The notes under the pieces: model-generated | Database searches by the model: none | Told to the model about the DNA's origin: nothing | The model's input: the letters and a program-made list of their open reading frames with translations, nothing else | NCBI GenBank assembly: GCA_035651595.1 | Contig: DASRFJ010000041.1 | Location: 1-61,759, forward strand | Source of the DNA: JAFARZ01 sp035651595 | GTDB lineage: Bacteria; Actinomycetota; Actinomycetes; Streptosporangiales; Streptosporangiaceae | Direction: 5' to 3' | DNA length: 61,759 nucleotides | Shown: in pieces, positions 1 to 7,999 of the stretch | Position numbering within the stretch: the stretch's first letter is position 1 | Layout: each line of letters starts with the position of its first letter | Translations under genes and position numbers: made by a program

Positions 1-579
1 CCCGGATCCCACGATGGTGAAGTCCACGCTGGCGTGACCTTCCGCGAGAATCGCTTCGGCGATCTGTCGAGCCACAGCTCGTTCTGATATGCCGGGTTTG
101 AGCCAGCCAGGGACCTGCGCGTGCACGCGGTCGATGGCGGCGCCGGCCTCGCGCAGCGCGGCGACCTCGGCCGGCGTCTTGCGCATCCGCAGGTCGCGCA
201 GCACGGTGCTGGCCAGCACCTGGCGCGCGCCGGGCAGCACGTCGCGGAACCGGAGCGTGAACAGCGCCCACATCCGGTCCGCGAGGCCGACCGTCGCCGC
301 ACCGCCGAGACGGCCCGCGACCAACGCGAACGGGTCGTCGGTCTCGTCCCAGGGGACCATCTCGAGGTCCTGCGTGATGGCCGCTCGCGCGGCAGGAAGT
401 TCCAGCCGGGGTACGATCAAGATCGGCTCATCGCGCGCGGGGACCACCAGGCAGGTCAGCCGTTCCAGCAGGTGCGCGTCGTACCCCGTGACGTACCGCA
501 GATCCGGTCCGGGGGTGAGCAGCAACGCGTCGAGACCGCCCGCCGCCACCGCCGCGCGCACCCGCTCAAGCCGCTCCAT
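1..579 (-). CDS. Xaa-Pro dipeptidase / aminopeptidase P family (M24), N-terminal part
   Basis: The minus frame is open from an ATG at 579 to the window edge (193 codons), so the C-terminal half is missing. The visible part has the creatinase-like N-terminal domain, with 'LDALLLTPGPDLRYVTGY' near residue 15 and 'IVPRLELPAAR' near residue 55. The start of the pita-bread catalytic domain follows, with 'LRMRKTPAEVAALREA' near residue 131. M24 enzymes cleave X-Pro bonds with a dinuclear metal centre in the cytosol. The metal ligands lie beyond the edge, so catalytic competence cannot be judged. The start codon is one base after the stop of the upstream exonuclease gene, which suggests co-transcription. 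Confidence 0.85.
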   Translation of the reverse strand, partial: MERLERVRAAVAAGGLDALLLTPGPDLRYVTGYDAHLLERLTCLVVPARDEPILIVPRLELPAARAAITQDLEMVPWDETDDPFALVAGRLGGAATVGLADRMWALFTLRFRDVLPGARQVLASTVLRDLRMRKTPAEVAALREAGAAIDRVHAQVPGWLKPGISERAVARQIAEAILAEGHASVDFTIVGSG

Positions 580-580
580 G

Positions 581-1495
581 TCAGCCCCCTATCGCGTCGA
601 GGAACCGGCTGAGCGAGGATCCCAGCCCCCATCGTTCGCCAAGTTCTTTTATCAGAACGACATCACGTGTCACGGCCGGCAGTGTTCCTGTGACCGGGGG
701 CAGCGGCGCGTTGTCCACCACGCGCACCACGGTCATCGCCACGTCCAGGTAGTCGCGGGCGTTCTGGAGCTTTTCCCTGGCACCCTTCGGGAACCCGCCG
801 TGCCCGAGGTCCAGGGCCCGTTTGATGCCGTCAATGCTGCCGAACGTGTTGATCAGCGCGGCCGCGGTCTTCTCGCCGATGCCCTTGACGCCGGGCAGGC
901 CGTCGCTCGGGTCGCCGCGCAGGGCGGCGAAGTCCGCATACCCGCGGCCGGGGATGCCGTATTTGGCGGCGACCGCCGCCTCGTCGATGATGTCCAGGTT
1001 GCGCAGGCCGCGGACGGTGTAGATGATCCGGATCTCGCGCTTGTCGTCGACGAGCTGGAACAGGTCGCGGTCGCCGGTGACGACGTCTACCGGCCCGGTC
1101 GCCCGGGCCGCGAGCGTGCCGATGATGTCGTCCGCTTCACAGCCCACGTGGCCGACGACCGGGATGCCGGCCGTTGTCAGCACCTGCTCGATGATCGGGA
1201 CCTGAACGGAGAGCTTCGGCGGGATCTCTTCGGCGGTCCCGTCGCCGGACAGCCGGTGCGCCTTGTAGCTGGGCACCGCCGCGACCCGGAACTCCGGGCG
1301 CCAGTCCGAATCCCAGCAGGCCACCAGGTTGCTCGGGTGCCTGGCCTTGACCAGGAACGTGATCTGGTCCAGCAGCCCCCTGACCGCGTTCACCGGCGTG
1401 CCGTCCGGCGCGGTGACCGTGTCCGGGAACCCGAAGAACGCACGGAAGTACAGCGAGGCGGTATCCAGCAGCATCAACGAACCCACGTCCGCCAT
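581..1495 (-). CDS. 5'-3' exonuclease (PIN/FEN-like, Pol I N-terminal type)
   Basis: The 304-residue protein matches the stand-alone 5'-3' exonuclease related to the N-terminal domain of DNA polymerase I. Acidic metal-binding motifs appear in order: 'MLLDTASLYFRAFFG' near the N-terminus, 'GCEADDIIGTLA' and 'VTGDRDLFQLV' in the middle, then 'GDPSDGLPGVKGIGEKTA', which is the helix-three-turn-helix DNA-binding segment. The predicted role is removal of RNA primers or flaps during repair. The start is supported by a GGGAGG ribosome-binding site about 8 bases upstream. Its stop is one base from the next gene's start. Confidence 0.9.
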   Translation of the reverse strand: MADVGSLMLLDTASLYFRAFFGFPDTVTAPDGTPVNAVRGLLDQITFLVKARHPSNLVACWDSDWRPEFRVAAVPSYKAHRLSGDGTAEEIPPKLSVQVPIIEQVLTTAGIPVVGHVGCEADDIIGTLAARATGPVDVVTGDRDLFQLVDDKREIRIIYTVRGLRNLDIIDEAAVAAKYGIPGRGYADFAALRGDPSDGLPGVKGIGEKTAAALINTFGSIDGIKRALDLGHGGFPKGAREKLQNARDYLDVAMTVVRVVDNAPLPPVTGTLPAVTRDVVLIKELGERWGLGSSLSRFLDAIGG

Positions 1496-1559
1496 CCTGC
1501 CACCTCCCCGACCATCCCGCCGCCCCCCGCCCCGGTTCGCGTTCCGGCGCGCGGGGCGC

Positions 1560-2096
1560 TTAGGAGAGCAGGACGACCTTGCCGCCTTCGACCTTGATCT
1601 TCTTCTTCGGGAGCGGGGAGTCGGCGGGGCCAGTGACGACCGCGCCGTCGGTGACGCGGAACGTGCTGCCGTGGCACGGGCAGTCGATCGTGCCCGAGGC
1701 GACCTTGTTCACGATGCAGCCGACGTGCGTGCAGACCGCGCTGAACGCGTGGTACTTACCCTTTGTCGGCTGGGTCACGACGACACGCGCGGCGGTGTAG
1801 ACGATGCCGCCGCCGACCGGGACTTCCTTCGCCTCCCCGAGGACCTTCCCGCCGGTCATCTCGCCGGACGACATGCCGGATCCGCTGTTGCCCATGCTGC
1901 CGTTTGCCGAGGTGGTGCCCATCATGCTCGCGCTCGGCGAAGACTGCTCGCCGGGCAGGTGCCCGGACTCGTCGGCGTCGTACGGCACCGCCTGTGTGCT
2001 GCACCCGGCGAGCACTCCCCCCAGGCCTGCCAGGCCCACCCCCAGCAGCACACCGCGCCGCGTGGTGCGTGGCTCATCCTGGGGTTCGGTTGTCAT
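1560..2096 (-). CDS. Tat-exported Rieske [2Fe-2S] lipoprotein
   Basis: The 178-residue protein has a twin-arginine signal ('TTRRGVLLGVGLAG', residues about 11-24) ending in a lipobox 'LAGC', so it should be exported folded and lipid-anchored outside the membrane. The Rieske ligands are intact: 'CTHVGC' and, 16 residues later, 'CPCHGS'. Between lipobox and Rieske domain is a flexible Ser/Gly/Met-rich linker with six methionines in about 25 residues. This could be a spacer or a weak copper-binding stretch; that is inference. Small exported Rieske proteins of this type are common in actinobacteria and usually act as electron carriers, but the partner is not visible here. Confidence 0.9.
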   Translation of the reverse strand: MTTEPQDEPRTTRRGVLLGVGLAGLGGVLAGCSTQAVPYDADESGHLPGEQSSPSASMMGTTSANGSMGNSGSGMSSGEMTGGKVLGEAKEVPVGGGIVYTAARVVVTQPTKGKYHAFSAVCTHVGCIVNKVASGTIDCPCHGSTFRVTDGAVVTGPADSPLPKKKIKVEGGKVVLLS

Positions 2097-2201
2097 GGAC
2101 CGTCCTTTCGCTCGCTCGACTGGATGACCCCGCTGCGTTATGTCTACGGGACCGCGGCCGCCCCCTGTGGCGCGAGCCGCGGTCCCGTAAGAGTCCGGTA
2201 A

Positions 2202-2441
2202 TCAGCGGCCGGGATCCTCGTCTCGCCAGCCGGCGGCGAGCCGGGACACCCGGTTCATGGCGTCGCGCGCGTCCTGGCCTTGGCCGACGGCGATGCCCAC
2301 CAGGTATGCGGTGAGCGGCGCAGCGGGCCGGTCGACGGCGTGCGCCACGTCACGGGCCAGGTCGAGGACGGCCCTCGCGTCGGGGCGGTCCACGCCCAGG
2401 TCGGCGCAGACGGCCGCGGTCCACTCATCAAGCGTGCTCAT
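2202..2441 (-). CDS. DUF6457 small helical protein
   Basis: This 79-residue acidic, probably all-helical protein starts 'MSTLDEWTAAVCADLGVD' and ends '...AAGWRDEDPGR'. It resembles the DUF6457 domain, which in many actinobacteria is fused to or next to the MobA molybdenum-cofactor guanylyltransferase. Here it stands alone, about 8.5 kb from the mobA-moaA pair in this window, so a molybdenum-cofactor role is only suggested by family association. No catalytic motif is visible. Confidence 0.65.
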   Translation of the reverse strand: MSTLDEWTAAVCADLGVDRPDARAVLDLARDVAHAVDRPAAPLTAYLVGIAVGQGQDARDAMNRVSRLAAGWRDEDPGR

Positions 2442-2475
2442 GGTGACCTAGCGTAGAGTCTGGCTGACCGCCGGC

Positions 2476-3210
2476 TTACGCGAGCACGCCGCCGGTGGCC
2501 AGGATGTTCTGCGCGGTGATCCACCCGGAGTCCGGGCCGGCCAGGAACGCGACGACGCCGGCGACGTCGTCCGGCTGGCCCAGCCGTCCCAGCGCCGTCA
2601 CTTCGGTGGCTTTGCTGAAGTCCGCGCCCGGGTTCGACTGGTAGAGCAGCTCGGTCTCGGTGAACCCCGGCGACACGATGTTCGCGGTGATCCCGCGTTC
2701 GCCCAGCGTCAGCGCGGCCGACTGGGTGAACTGCTCGATCGCGCCCTTGCTCCCGCAGTAGAGGACGGCCGGCGAGTGGATGCGCGTGTTGAGCGTGGAG
2801 ATCACGATGATCCGGCCGTTGGCCTTGAGCCTGCGGCTGGCGTACTGGAGGACGAAGAACGGCCCCTTCGCGTTCGCCGCCATCGCCCGGTCGTACATCT
2901 CCTCGGTGACCTCGCCGATCGGTGCCGTCGGGCAGCCCGCGGCGTTGGCCACGACGATGTCCAGGCCGTCACCGAGGTGCTCGTCGGTCTCGCCGAACAG
3001 GCTGTCGAGCTCGCGCATGCTGCCCTGGTCGGCCTGGACCGCGAACGCCTTTCCGCCCGCTTCGCTGACCTCGTCGACGACCTGCTGGGCCGCGGCCTCG
3101 TTGCGCAGATAGCTGAACACGACCGTCGCCCCGTCGGCGGCCAGGCGTCGCACGATTGACCGGCCTATCCCCCGCGAGCCGCCCGTGACGAGGGCCCCCT
3201 TGCCGTCCAG
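2476..3210 (-). CDS. SDR family oxidoreductase
   Basis: This is a classical short-chain dehydrogenase: NAD(P)-binding 'GGSRGIGRSI', 'NAAG' near the middle, catalytic Ser in 'VISTLNT', and the 'YCGSKGA' YxxxK motif. The C-terminus 'SGWITAQNILATGGVLA' is typical of FabG-like proteins. The substrate is unknown. The start is a problem. The conserved N-terminus has no in-frame ATG or GTG; I placed it at a CTG (3210). A nearby ATG at 3218 with a GGGAGG site is out of frame by one base. A much longer frame from 3390 overlaps the divergent regulator and is unlikely. A single-base indel or a rare start would explain this. Confidence 0.75.
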   Translation of the reverse strand: MDGKGALVTGGSRGIGRSIVRRLAADGATVVFSYLRNEAAAQQVVDEVSEAGGKAFAVQADQGSMRELDSLFGETDEHLGDGLDIVVANAAGCPTAPIGEVTEEMYDRAMAANAKGPFFVLQYASRRLKANGRIIVISTLNTRIHSPAVLYCGSKGAIEQFTQSAALTLGERGITANIVSPGFTETELLYQSNPGADFSKATEVTALGRLGQPDDVAGVVAFLAGPDSGWITAQNILATGGVLA

Positions 3211-3285
3211 CCGTCCATGCCGCCTCCCGTTGACTGCCGTTGCCCCGCCCTGGGCCCATTCTTTCCCGCTCGGTGGACGGCCCGC

Positions 3286-3301
3286 TACAATTTGACATAT
3301 G
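3286..3301 (+). promoter_or_regulatory. Candidate -10 box for a leaderless metal-sensor transcript
   Basis: A TACAAT hexamer at 3286-3291 lies seven bases before the ATG of the ArsR gene at 3299. No Shine-Dalgarno sequence is present. This spacing would put the transcription start at or next to the ATG, as in many leaderless actinobacterial genes. No convincing -35 box is visible. Confidence 0.4.
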
Positions 3302-3721
3302 AGCAGTAGTTCAGACGTGCTGGCCGGCCTCGACGAGTGCGCCGTCCGGGTCGTCGACCGCAAGCGGGTCGCCACGGTGACCGGCGCCATGCCCGCTGAC
3401 GACGATATCGCGGGGCTGGCGGACGTGTTCGGGCTGCTCGCGGACGCCGGGCGGCTGCGGGTGCTGGTCGCGCTGCTCGAGGGCGAGATGTGCGTGTGCG
3501 ACCTGGCCGCGGTGGCCAGGGCCAGCGAGTCCGCGGTTTCCCATCACCTGCGGCTGCTGCGCGCTCACCGCGTGGTGCAGGTCCGCCGCGCGGGCCGGAT
3601 GGCCTACTACCGGCTGGCCGACGCGCACGTCCGGGTGTTGCTCGACATCGCGCTTACCCACATCGGGCACGCCCCCGCGGCGTCTCACCCCGAACTCACG
3701 GCGGGACCCGATGGAAGCTGA
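3299..3721 (+). CDS. ArsR/SmtB family metal-sensing repressor (CadC-like)
   Basis: This is a 140-residue winged-helix repressor. Two metal sites can be read from the sequence. The alpha-5 site has D108, H110, H121 and H124, with exactly the SmtB/CzrA/CadC spacing (Dx1H, x10, Hx2H). The alpha-3 'CVCDL' pair (C65, C67) and an N-terminal C14 resemble the Cd/Pb site of CadC, except that the second N-terminal cysteine is replaced by valine. The recognition helix is 'SESAVSHHLRLLRAH'. The gene overlaps the CDF exporter gene by 11 bases, so the protein most likely represses its own operon until zinc (or cadmium/lead) binds. Which metal is sensed in vivo is inference. Confidence 0.88.
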   Translation: MSSSSDVLAGLDECAVRVVDRKRVATVTGAMPADDDIAGLADVFGLLADAGRLRVLVALLEGEMCVCDLAAVARASESAVSHHLRLLRAHRVVQVRRAGRMAYYRLADAHVRVLLDIALTHIGHAPAASHPELTAGPDGS

Positions 3722-4703
3722 CCACGGCCACCACCACGGCATCGGGTCCGATTCCGATGCCCGCTGGCTGTGGGCGGCGTTCTGCCTGATCGTCGCGTTC
3801 ATGGGCGGCGAGATCGTCGCGGGATTCGCCGCGCACTCCCTGGCGCTGCTCTCCGACGCCGCGCACATGCTCACCGACGCCGCGTCCATCGCGCTGGTGC
3901 TGGTCACCGCGCGGCTCGCCGCCCGGCCGCCGAAGGGCGGCTACACCTACGGGCTCAAGCGCGCGGAGATACTGTCCGCGCAAGCCAACGGCATCACGCT
4001 AGTGCTGCTCGCGGCCTGGCTCAGCTACTTCGCGATCCGGCACCTGATCTCGCCTCCGCCGGTGACCGGCGGCGCGGTGCTCGGCGTCGCGCTGGCCGGG
4101 GTCGTGGTGAACGTGGTCGCGACGCTGCTCATCGCTCGGGCGCCGGGCCGGAGGAGCCTGAACGTCTCCGGCGCGTTCCAGCACATCATCACCGACCTGT
4201 ACGCGTTCATCGCGACGGCCGTGGCCGGGCTGATCATCGTCCTGACCGGGTTCGAGCGCGCCGACGCCATCGCCACGCTGATCGTCGTGGCGCTGATGGT
4301 GCACGCGGGCTACGGCCTGATCAAGGATTCCGGCCGGATCTTCCTCGAGGCGGCTCCGGCTGACCTCGCGCCAGCCTCGATCGGCGCCGCGATGGCCTCT
4401 CGCCCCTTCGTCGCCGAAGTCCACGACCTGCACATCTGGGAGATCACGTCGGGAATGCCGGCGGCCTCGGCGCATGTGCTGGCCGCGCCCGGCTCGGACT
4501 GCCACGCGGTCCGCGCCGACCTCGAGGAGTTCCTGGCATCCGGCTACGGCATCACCCACGCGACCCTGCAAATCGACCACGCCGCTGGCGCGTCGCCCAC
4601 GGGGCGAGCGACGGGATGCGCGGAGAACCCCGTGCCGAGCCAGCACCGCTGCGACGACGCGCACGGTCCGTCGTACCGGCACGGCAGCGCCCCGCCGGCC
4701 TGA
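3711..4703 (+). CDS. Cation diffusion facilitator (Zn2+/Cd2+ efflux, ZitB/CzcD-like)
   Basis: The 330-residue protein has six predicted membrane helices. The His-rich N-terminus contains 'HGHHHG'. The two halves of the tetrahedral transport site are visible as HxxxD pairs, H52/D56 in 'AHMLTD' and a second in 'HIITD' of the fifth helix, the arrangement typical of zinc-selective members. A cytosolic CTD-like domain follows ('VHDLHIWEITSG'). The extreme C-terminus is His/Cys-bearing and low in complexity, and it merges into a short tandem repeat. The start overlaps the upstream metal sensor. Predicted role: proton-coupled export of zinc or cadmium across the plasma membrane. Confidence 0.92.
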   Translation: MEADHGHHHGIGSDSDARWLWAAFCLIVAFMGGEIVAGFAAHSLALLSDAAHMLTDAASIALVLVTARLAARPPKGGYTYGLKRAEILSAQANGITLVLLAAWLSYFAIRHLISPPPVTGGAVLGVALAGVVVNVVATLLIARAPGRRSLNVSGAFQHIITDLYAFIATAVAGLIIVLTGFERADAIATLIVVALMVHAGYGLIKDSGRIFLEAAPADLAPASIGAAMASRPFVAEVHDLHIWEITSGMPAASAHVLAAPGSDCHAVRADLEEFLASGYGITHATLQIDHAAGASPTGRATGCAENPVPSQHRCDDAHGPSYRHGSAPPA

Positions 4704-4754
4704 CGCCGCTGGCCTGACGCCGCTGGCCTGGACGCCGCCGGCCTGACGCCGCCG
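4698..4754. repeat. 14-15 bp tandem repeat, four units
   Basis: Four units built on gcctgacgccgctg (14, 14, 15 and 14 bases) begin at the last codons of the CDF gene and continue into the following non-coding stretch. They look like replication slippage. No function is evident. Confidence 0.8.
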
Positions 4755-4816
4755 GCAGGGACGCTGGCCGCCCGGCGGGTCGGCGGACGGCGTCGATAGG
4801 CGCGGCGGGCGTCGAT

Positions 4817-4964
4817 AACGTGGAATTTTTGCCCTTCGTGGTAACGCGGCCCCCGCGGACGGGGGTCGATCCTCCACGAAGGGCAAATCGACCACGTTGC
4901 TGACGGGCCGCCGGTGCGCTCGTGTCCCGGCAGTCGCACAGCGCACTCCAGGCACAGACTCCGC
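4817..4964. repeat. Dispersed palindromic element, copy A (82-bp core plus flank)
   Basis: The core at 4817-4898 starts AACGTGG and ends CCACGTT. Nested arms (GCCCTTCGTGG against CCACGAAGGGC) surround a central GC-rich hairpin. It matches copies at 26727-26807 and 54559-54640 at the same arm positions and nearly the same length. Homology to the 54.6-kb copy continues about 65 bases to the right, through 'gttgctgacggg', 'tgcgctc' and 'gcactccaggcacag'. The rest of the 4704-5091 interval holds no gene I can support. Near 4970-5005 there is also a 17-base direct duplication. Confidence 0.85.
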
Positions 4965-5091
4965 ACCGCCGGCCGCGCCGCACCGCCGGCCGCGCCGCGC
5001 CGCAGCGGCGGCCCGACGGCTGCAATTGGTACTGACTTGCGGCGGCGGATCGGTCCTGCTGGGCAGGACCAGTTTCTGGCAGGCTGTGGCC

Positions 5092-5535
5092 ATGGCGAGC
5101 TGGAAAAAGATCGAGAGCGACGCACCCGACTTCGCGGCCAGTGTGCTGGCCCGCTTCGAGGCCGGAGCGAACAAGACGCTGGCGACGATACGGCGCGACG
5201 GCGCGCCGCGGATCAGCGCGACCGAGGCGCGGTTCGACGGCGGACAGGTGGTGCTCCGCATGATGGCCGGGTCGGTGAAGCTCCGCGACGTACAACGGGA
5301 CCCGCGAGTCGCGGTGCACTCCCCCACGATCGACGCGCCGGGTTCCCGGCCACAGGATCAGGCCGGCGACGCCAAGCTGGCCGGCACGCTGGCCGAGGCG
5401 GAGAGCAAGCCCGGGCACGTCACGTTCTGGCTGGACATCACCGAGGTCGTGTTCACCTACATTGCGGACGGGAAGCTCGTCATGGAAACGTGGCACGCCG
5501 ACCGGAAGTACCAGCGCCGCACCCGGTTAGCGTAG
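5092..5535 (+). CDS. PPOX/FMN-binding split-barrel family protein
   Basis: This 147-residue protein starts at the ATG of 'MASWKKIESDAPDF'. Features of the pyridoxamine-phosphate-oxidase-like split barrel include 'TLATIRRDGAPRISAT', 'GSVKLRDVQRDPRVAV' and a C-terminal 'WHADRKYQRRTRLA'. Members of this group bind FMN, F420 or heme and often act on small molecules. The substrate is not predictable here. An upstream in-frame extension to 4897 is encoded by repeat-rich non-coding sequence and was rejected. The stop overlaps the stop of the convergent kinase gene by 9 bases. Confidence 0.8.
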   Translation: MASWKKIESDAPDFAASVLARFEAGANKTLATIRRDGAPRISATEARFDGGQVVLRMMAGSVKLRDVQRDPRVAVHSPTIDAPGSRPQDQAGDAKLAGTLAEAESKPGHVTFWLDITEVVFTYIADGKLVMETWHADRKYQRRTRLA

Positions 5536-6615
5536 CCGAGCGAGGAAATCCTGGCCGTCGTCGCTGGCGAACCACCGGGGGTGACCGACCAGGAACTCGT
5601 ACGCCAGCTCCGCGTTGTCCGGCGACGGGACGACGTCGGTGAAGTACTCGATCTCGGAGATCGCGTACTCCAGCTGGGCGACCGGCAGGATCGCCGGCAG
5701 CGCCGCCAGCTCAGCAGGCTCGAGTGGCCGCACGGACTGGTACCCGCCAAGGAGCGCGGCGGCCGCGGGATAGTCGGCCACGACGCGGCCGGCGTCCGCG
5801 AGGTCGAGCCAGTCCACGACGCTTCGCTCGAGCGCGATCGCGAGGTCGTGCACCGCGAACGTCAGGTTCGCCAGCCCGAAATCGAAGACGCCGGCCACGT
5901 CGGCGTCATTACCGGCGGAGGTCCAGGTGAGGTTCGACGGGTGCCAGTCCCCGTGTCCCCACAGCGGCGGCAGGGCCCCGGCCAGCGGCGCGGCGCGGAC
6001 CAGCGCCGGCAGCACCTCCGCCCGCCACGGGCGCCCGGCCAGGTATGCCGCCACCCCAGGCCGGGCGGCGATCAGGTCCGACACGGCAAGAACCGGATCC
6101 GAAGCGCACAGCACCGCGCAGGAGTTCGTCAGCACCGCGGGCGGCCGAGCGGGCAGCGGACAACCGGAGGCGGCCACGTGCAGCCGGGCGAGCGCAGAAC
6201 CGGCGGCGAACGCGTGCGCCAGGCTGAGGTAGGGCGACCAGCTCACCGCGTCCCGGTACCGGTCGACCCCGCCCGCAACCGTGCTCACCTCGTAGCGATA
6301 CGAACCCCGCCGGAACACCGTATCCCCGCCCGTCGTCGGGAGGGCGCGAGGCACGGGCTGGTCATGGGAACGGAACCAGGACATAACCGCGTGCTCCGCC
6401 CGAAGCTGCTCGGCGGACCTGACCCGCCGGTGATGCCGTTTCAGGAACAGGCTCTCCGCCCCGCAACGCACCAGTCCCGCGGCCGACATCGGTCGTGGGC
6501 TCCGCCAGGAAACCACCGCCGAGGCAGCCTGAGGAACCGCAAAAGATGCGAGCACGGACCGCACCTCAAGATCGCTCAGCGGCGCCCAGTCCGGTTCGGC
6601 GAGTTCTTTGCCCAT
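5527..6615 (-). CDS. APH-family small-molecule kinase, candidate thiamine/HMP-salvage kinase
   Basis: The 362-residue protein has the aminoglycoside phosphotransferase fold. The catalytic loop is 'HGDWHPSNLTW' (HxDxxxxN) and the metal-binding motif is 'FDFGLAN'. The gene begins only 23 bases after the CytX-type permease, on the same strand, behind a TPP riboswitch. Some APH-fold enzymes, such as E. coli ThiK, phosphorylate thiamine. A role in phosphorylating thiamine or a pyrimidine precursor imported by the permease is therefore the best inference from context; the sequence alone only says small-molecule kinase. The start is the ATG of 'MGKELAEPDW'. A longer frame reaching 7884 is the out-of-frame shadow of the permease. 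Confidence 0.75.
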   Translation of the reverse strand: MGKELAEPDWAPLSDLEVRSVLASFAVPQAASAVVSWRSPRPMSAAGLVRCGAESLFLKRHHRRVRSAEQLRAEHAVMSWFRSHDQPVPRALPTTGGDTVFRRGSYRYEVSTVAGGVDRYRDAVSWSPYLSLAHAFAAGSALARLHVAASGCPLPARPPAVLTNSCAVLCASDPVLAVSDLIAARPGVAAYLAGRPWRAEVLPALVRAAPLAGALPPLWGHGDWHPSNLTWTSAGNDADVAGVFDFGLANLTFAVHDLAIALERSVVDWLDLADAGRVVADYPAAAALLGGYQSVRPLEPAELAALPAILPVAQLEYAISEIEYFTDVVPSPDNAELAYEFLVGHPRWFASDDGQDFLARLR

Positions 6616-6638
6616 GCCATGGACGGCGTGGCCCGCAC

Positions 6639-7991
6639 TCAGCGAACGTCCCGGGCAAACCCGAACACCAGCGTCGCCACCCCCGCCACCGCGAACGACA
6701 GGATCGACGCGGACATCCACGGCTCGACGCCGAACCCGATCCATCCCGCGATGTCGGTCCACCACCGCGCCCACCACGACACCTGCGACGGGTTGATCAG
6801 CTGGTACATGATGAACCCGAGCGCCCACGGCACGAGCATCAGCCAGCGCGACCTCGCGCCCGCGGAAACGTCCCACCGGCCGCGGGATACGACGAAGAAG
6901 TCCACCACCAGCACGGCGGACATCGGCACGAACACCGAACCGAGCAGCGTCAGGAAGTTCTCGTACGCGTCGATATGAAGCCACAGCGCACCGCCCGTGG
7001 CCAGCGCCGAGATCAGCACCGCGAGCACCCGCCGGTCCCACAGCGGCCGCAGGTTCTGGATCGACACGGCGGTCGAGTACACATCGGCGAACGACTGATC
7101 CAGCTCGCGGGCCGCCAGCACGGCGAACGCCAGCGCGCCGACGGGCAGCGCGATGAACGCGCCCCAGATCTGGTCCGGATCGTTGTGCGCGACCGTGACC
7201 AGCGCCAGCAGCCCGATCACGTAGCAGAAGACCTGCGTGACGCTGTACCCGACAAGCGAGCCGGTGAACGCGGAGCGAGCAGACCGGGAGTGGCGGGTGT
7301 AGTCGGCGGCAAGCGGCACCCACGAGATCGCCGCGCCGACCACCGTGTCGGTCGCGATCCAGAAACCCGACCACGTGCCGCGCCCGAACGCCGGCAGCGG
7401 ATGCCGGAGCAACTGGATGAGCAGGTATCCCATGACGATCAGCACCGCCACGGTGGCGTACCGCCGCAGGACCCGGATGGCACCCAGCGGATGGATCGTG
7501 AGCAGCCCGGTGATCACGCCGCCGAGCAGCACGAACGCCCACCGCGGCACGGTATGCGGGGCGACGTGGCCGACGATCGCGTCGGCCGCGGTGGAGATCG
7601 TGACCAGCTCGAAGACCGACCAGCCGACGCACTGCACGATGTTGATCAACGTCGGCAAGTACGACAGCCGCGCGCCGAACAGCCCGCGCAGCGCGACCAT
7701 GGCGGGCGCGCCGGTCCGCGCCCCCTGGACCGCGCACAGCGCCACCGGCAGCGTGCCGAGCAGCGTTCCCGCGACGATCGCGGTCAGCGCCGCGGCCATC
7801 GACAGCTCGGCAGCGCCCGATACCGGCTGGAGCACGAACATCGCGCCGGTGAAGCCGAGCAGGGATACCCCGAGGTTGCCCCATAGCCCGAACTGGTCGA
7901 CGGTGCTCAGCGCCTGCGGCACCGGCTCGGCGAGCGTGCGGCCCACCTCGGAGGTGCGGTCCCCGGGAACCTTGACGAACGTCGCTGCCAT
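6639..7991 (-). CDS. cytX: NCS1 permease, CytX type (hydroxymethylpyrimidine uptake)
   Basis: This 450-residue nucleobase:cation symporter-1 protein has about 12 membrane helices. The conserved first helix 'FGLWGNLGVSLLGFTGAM' lies near residue 35. The start at 7991 is fixed by a GGAGGG site 5 bases upstream, which is also the 3' edge of a TPP riboswitch. NCS1 proteins under TPP control are the CytX group, predicted importers of the thiamine pyrimidine precursor HMP. The identity therefore rests on family plus riboswitch. The kinase gene follows in the same operon. An apparent N-terminal extension to 8051 is riboswitch sequence. Confidence 0.88.
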   Translation of the reverse strand: MAATFVKVPGDRTSEVGRTLAEPVPQALSTVDQFGLWGNLGVSLLGFTGAMFVLQPVSGAAELSMAAALTAIVAGTLLGTLPVALCAVQGARTGAPAMVALRGLFGARLSYLPTLINIVQCVGWSVFELVTISTAADAIVGHVAPHTVPRWAFVLLGGVITGLLTIHPLGAIRVLRRYATVAVLIVMGYLLIQLLRHPLPAFGRGTWSGFWIATDTVVGAAISWVPLAADYTRHSRSARSAFTGSLVGYSVTQVFCYVIGLLALVTVAHNDPDQIWGAFIALPVGALAFAVLAARELDQSFADVYSTAVSIQNLRPLWDRRVLAVLISALATGGALWLHIDAYENFLTLLGSVFVPMSAVLVVDFFVVSRGRWDVSAGARSRWLMLVPWALGFIMYQLINPSQVSWWARWWTDIAGWIGFGVEPWMSASILSFAVAGVATLVFGFARDVR

Positions 7992-7999
7992 CGCAGCCC

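Noticed and set aside
89..1597. Long plus-strand frame of 502 codons
   Set aside because: It is antisense to the M24 peptidase and exonuclease genes, both with clear motifs and ribosome sites. Its product is Arg/Ala/Gly-rich, as expected for a high-GC shadow frame.
5527..7884. 785-codon minus frame as a single fused protein
   Set aside because: Only the part below 6615 is kinase-like. The upper part is out of frame with the CytX permease, which has the real helices and start.
6495..7886. 463-codon plus-strand frame
   Set aside because: It is antisense to the permease, extremely Arg/His/Asp-rich and has no domain similarity.
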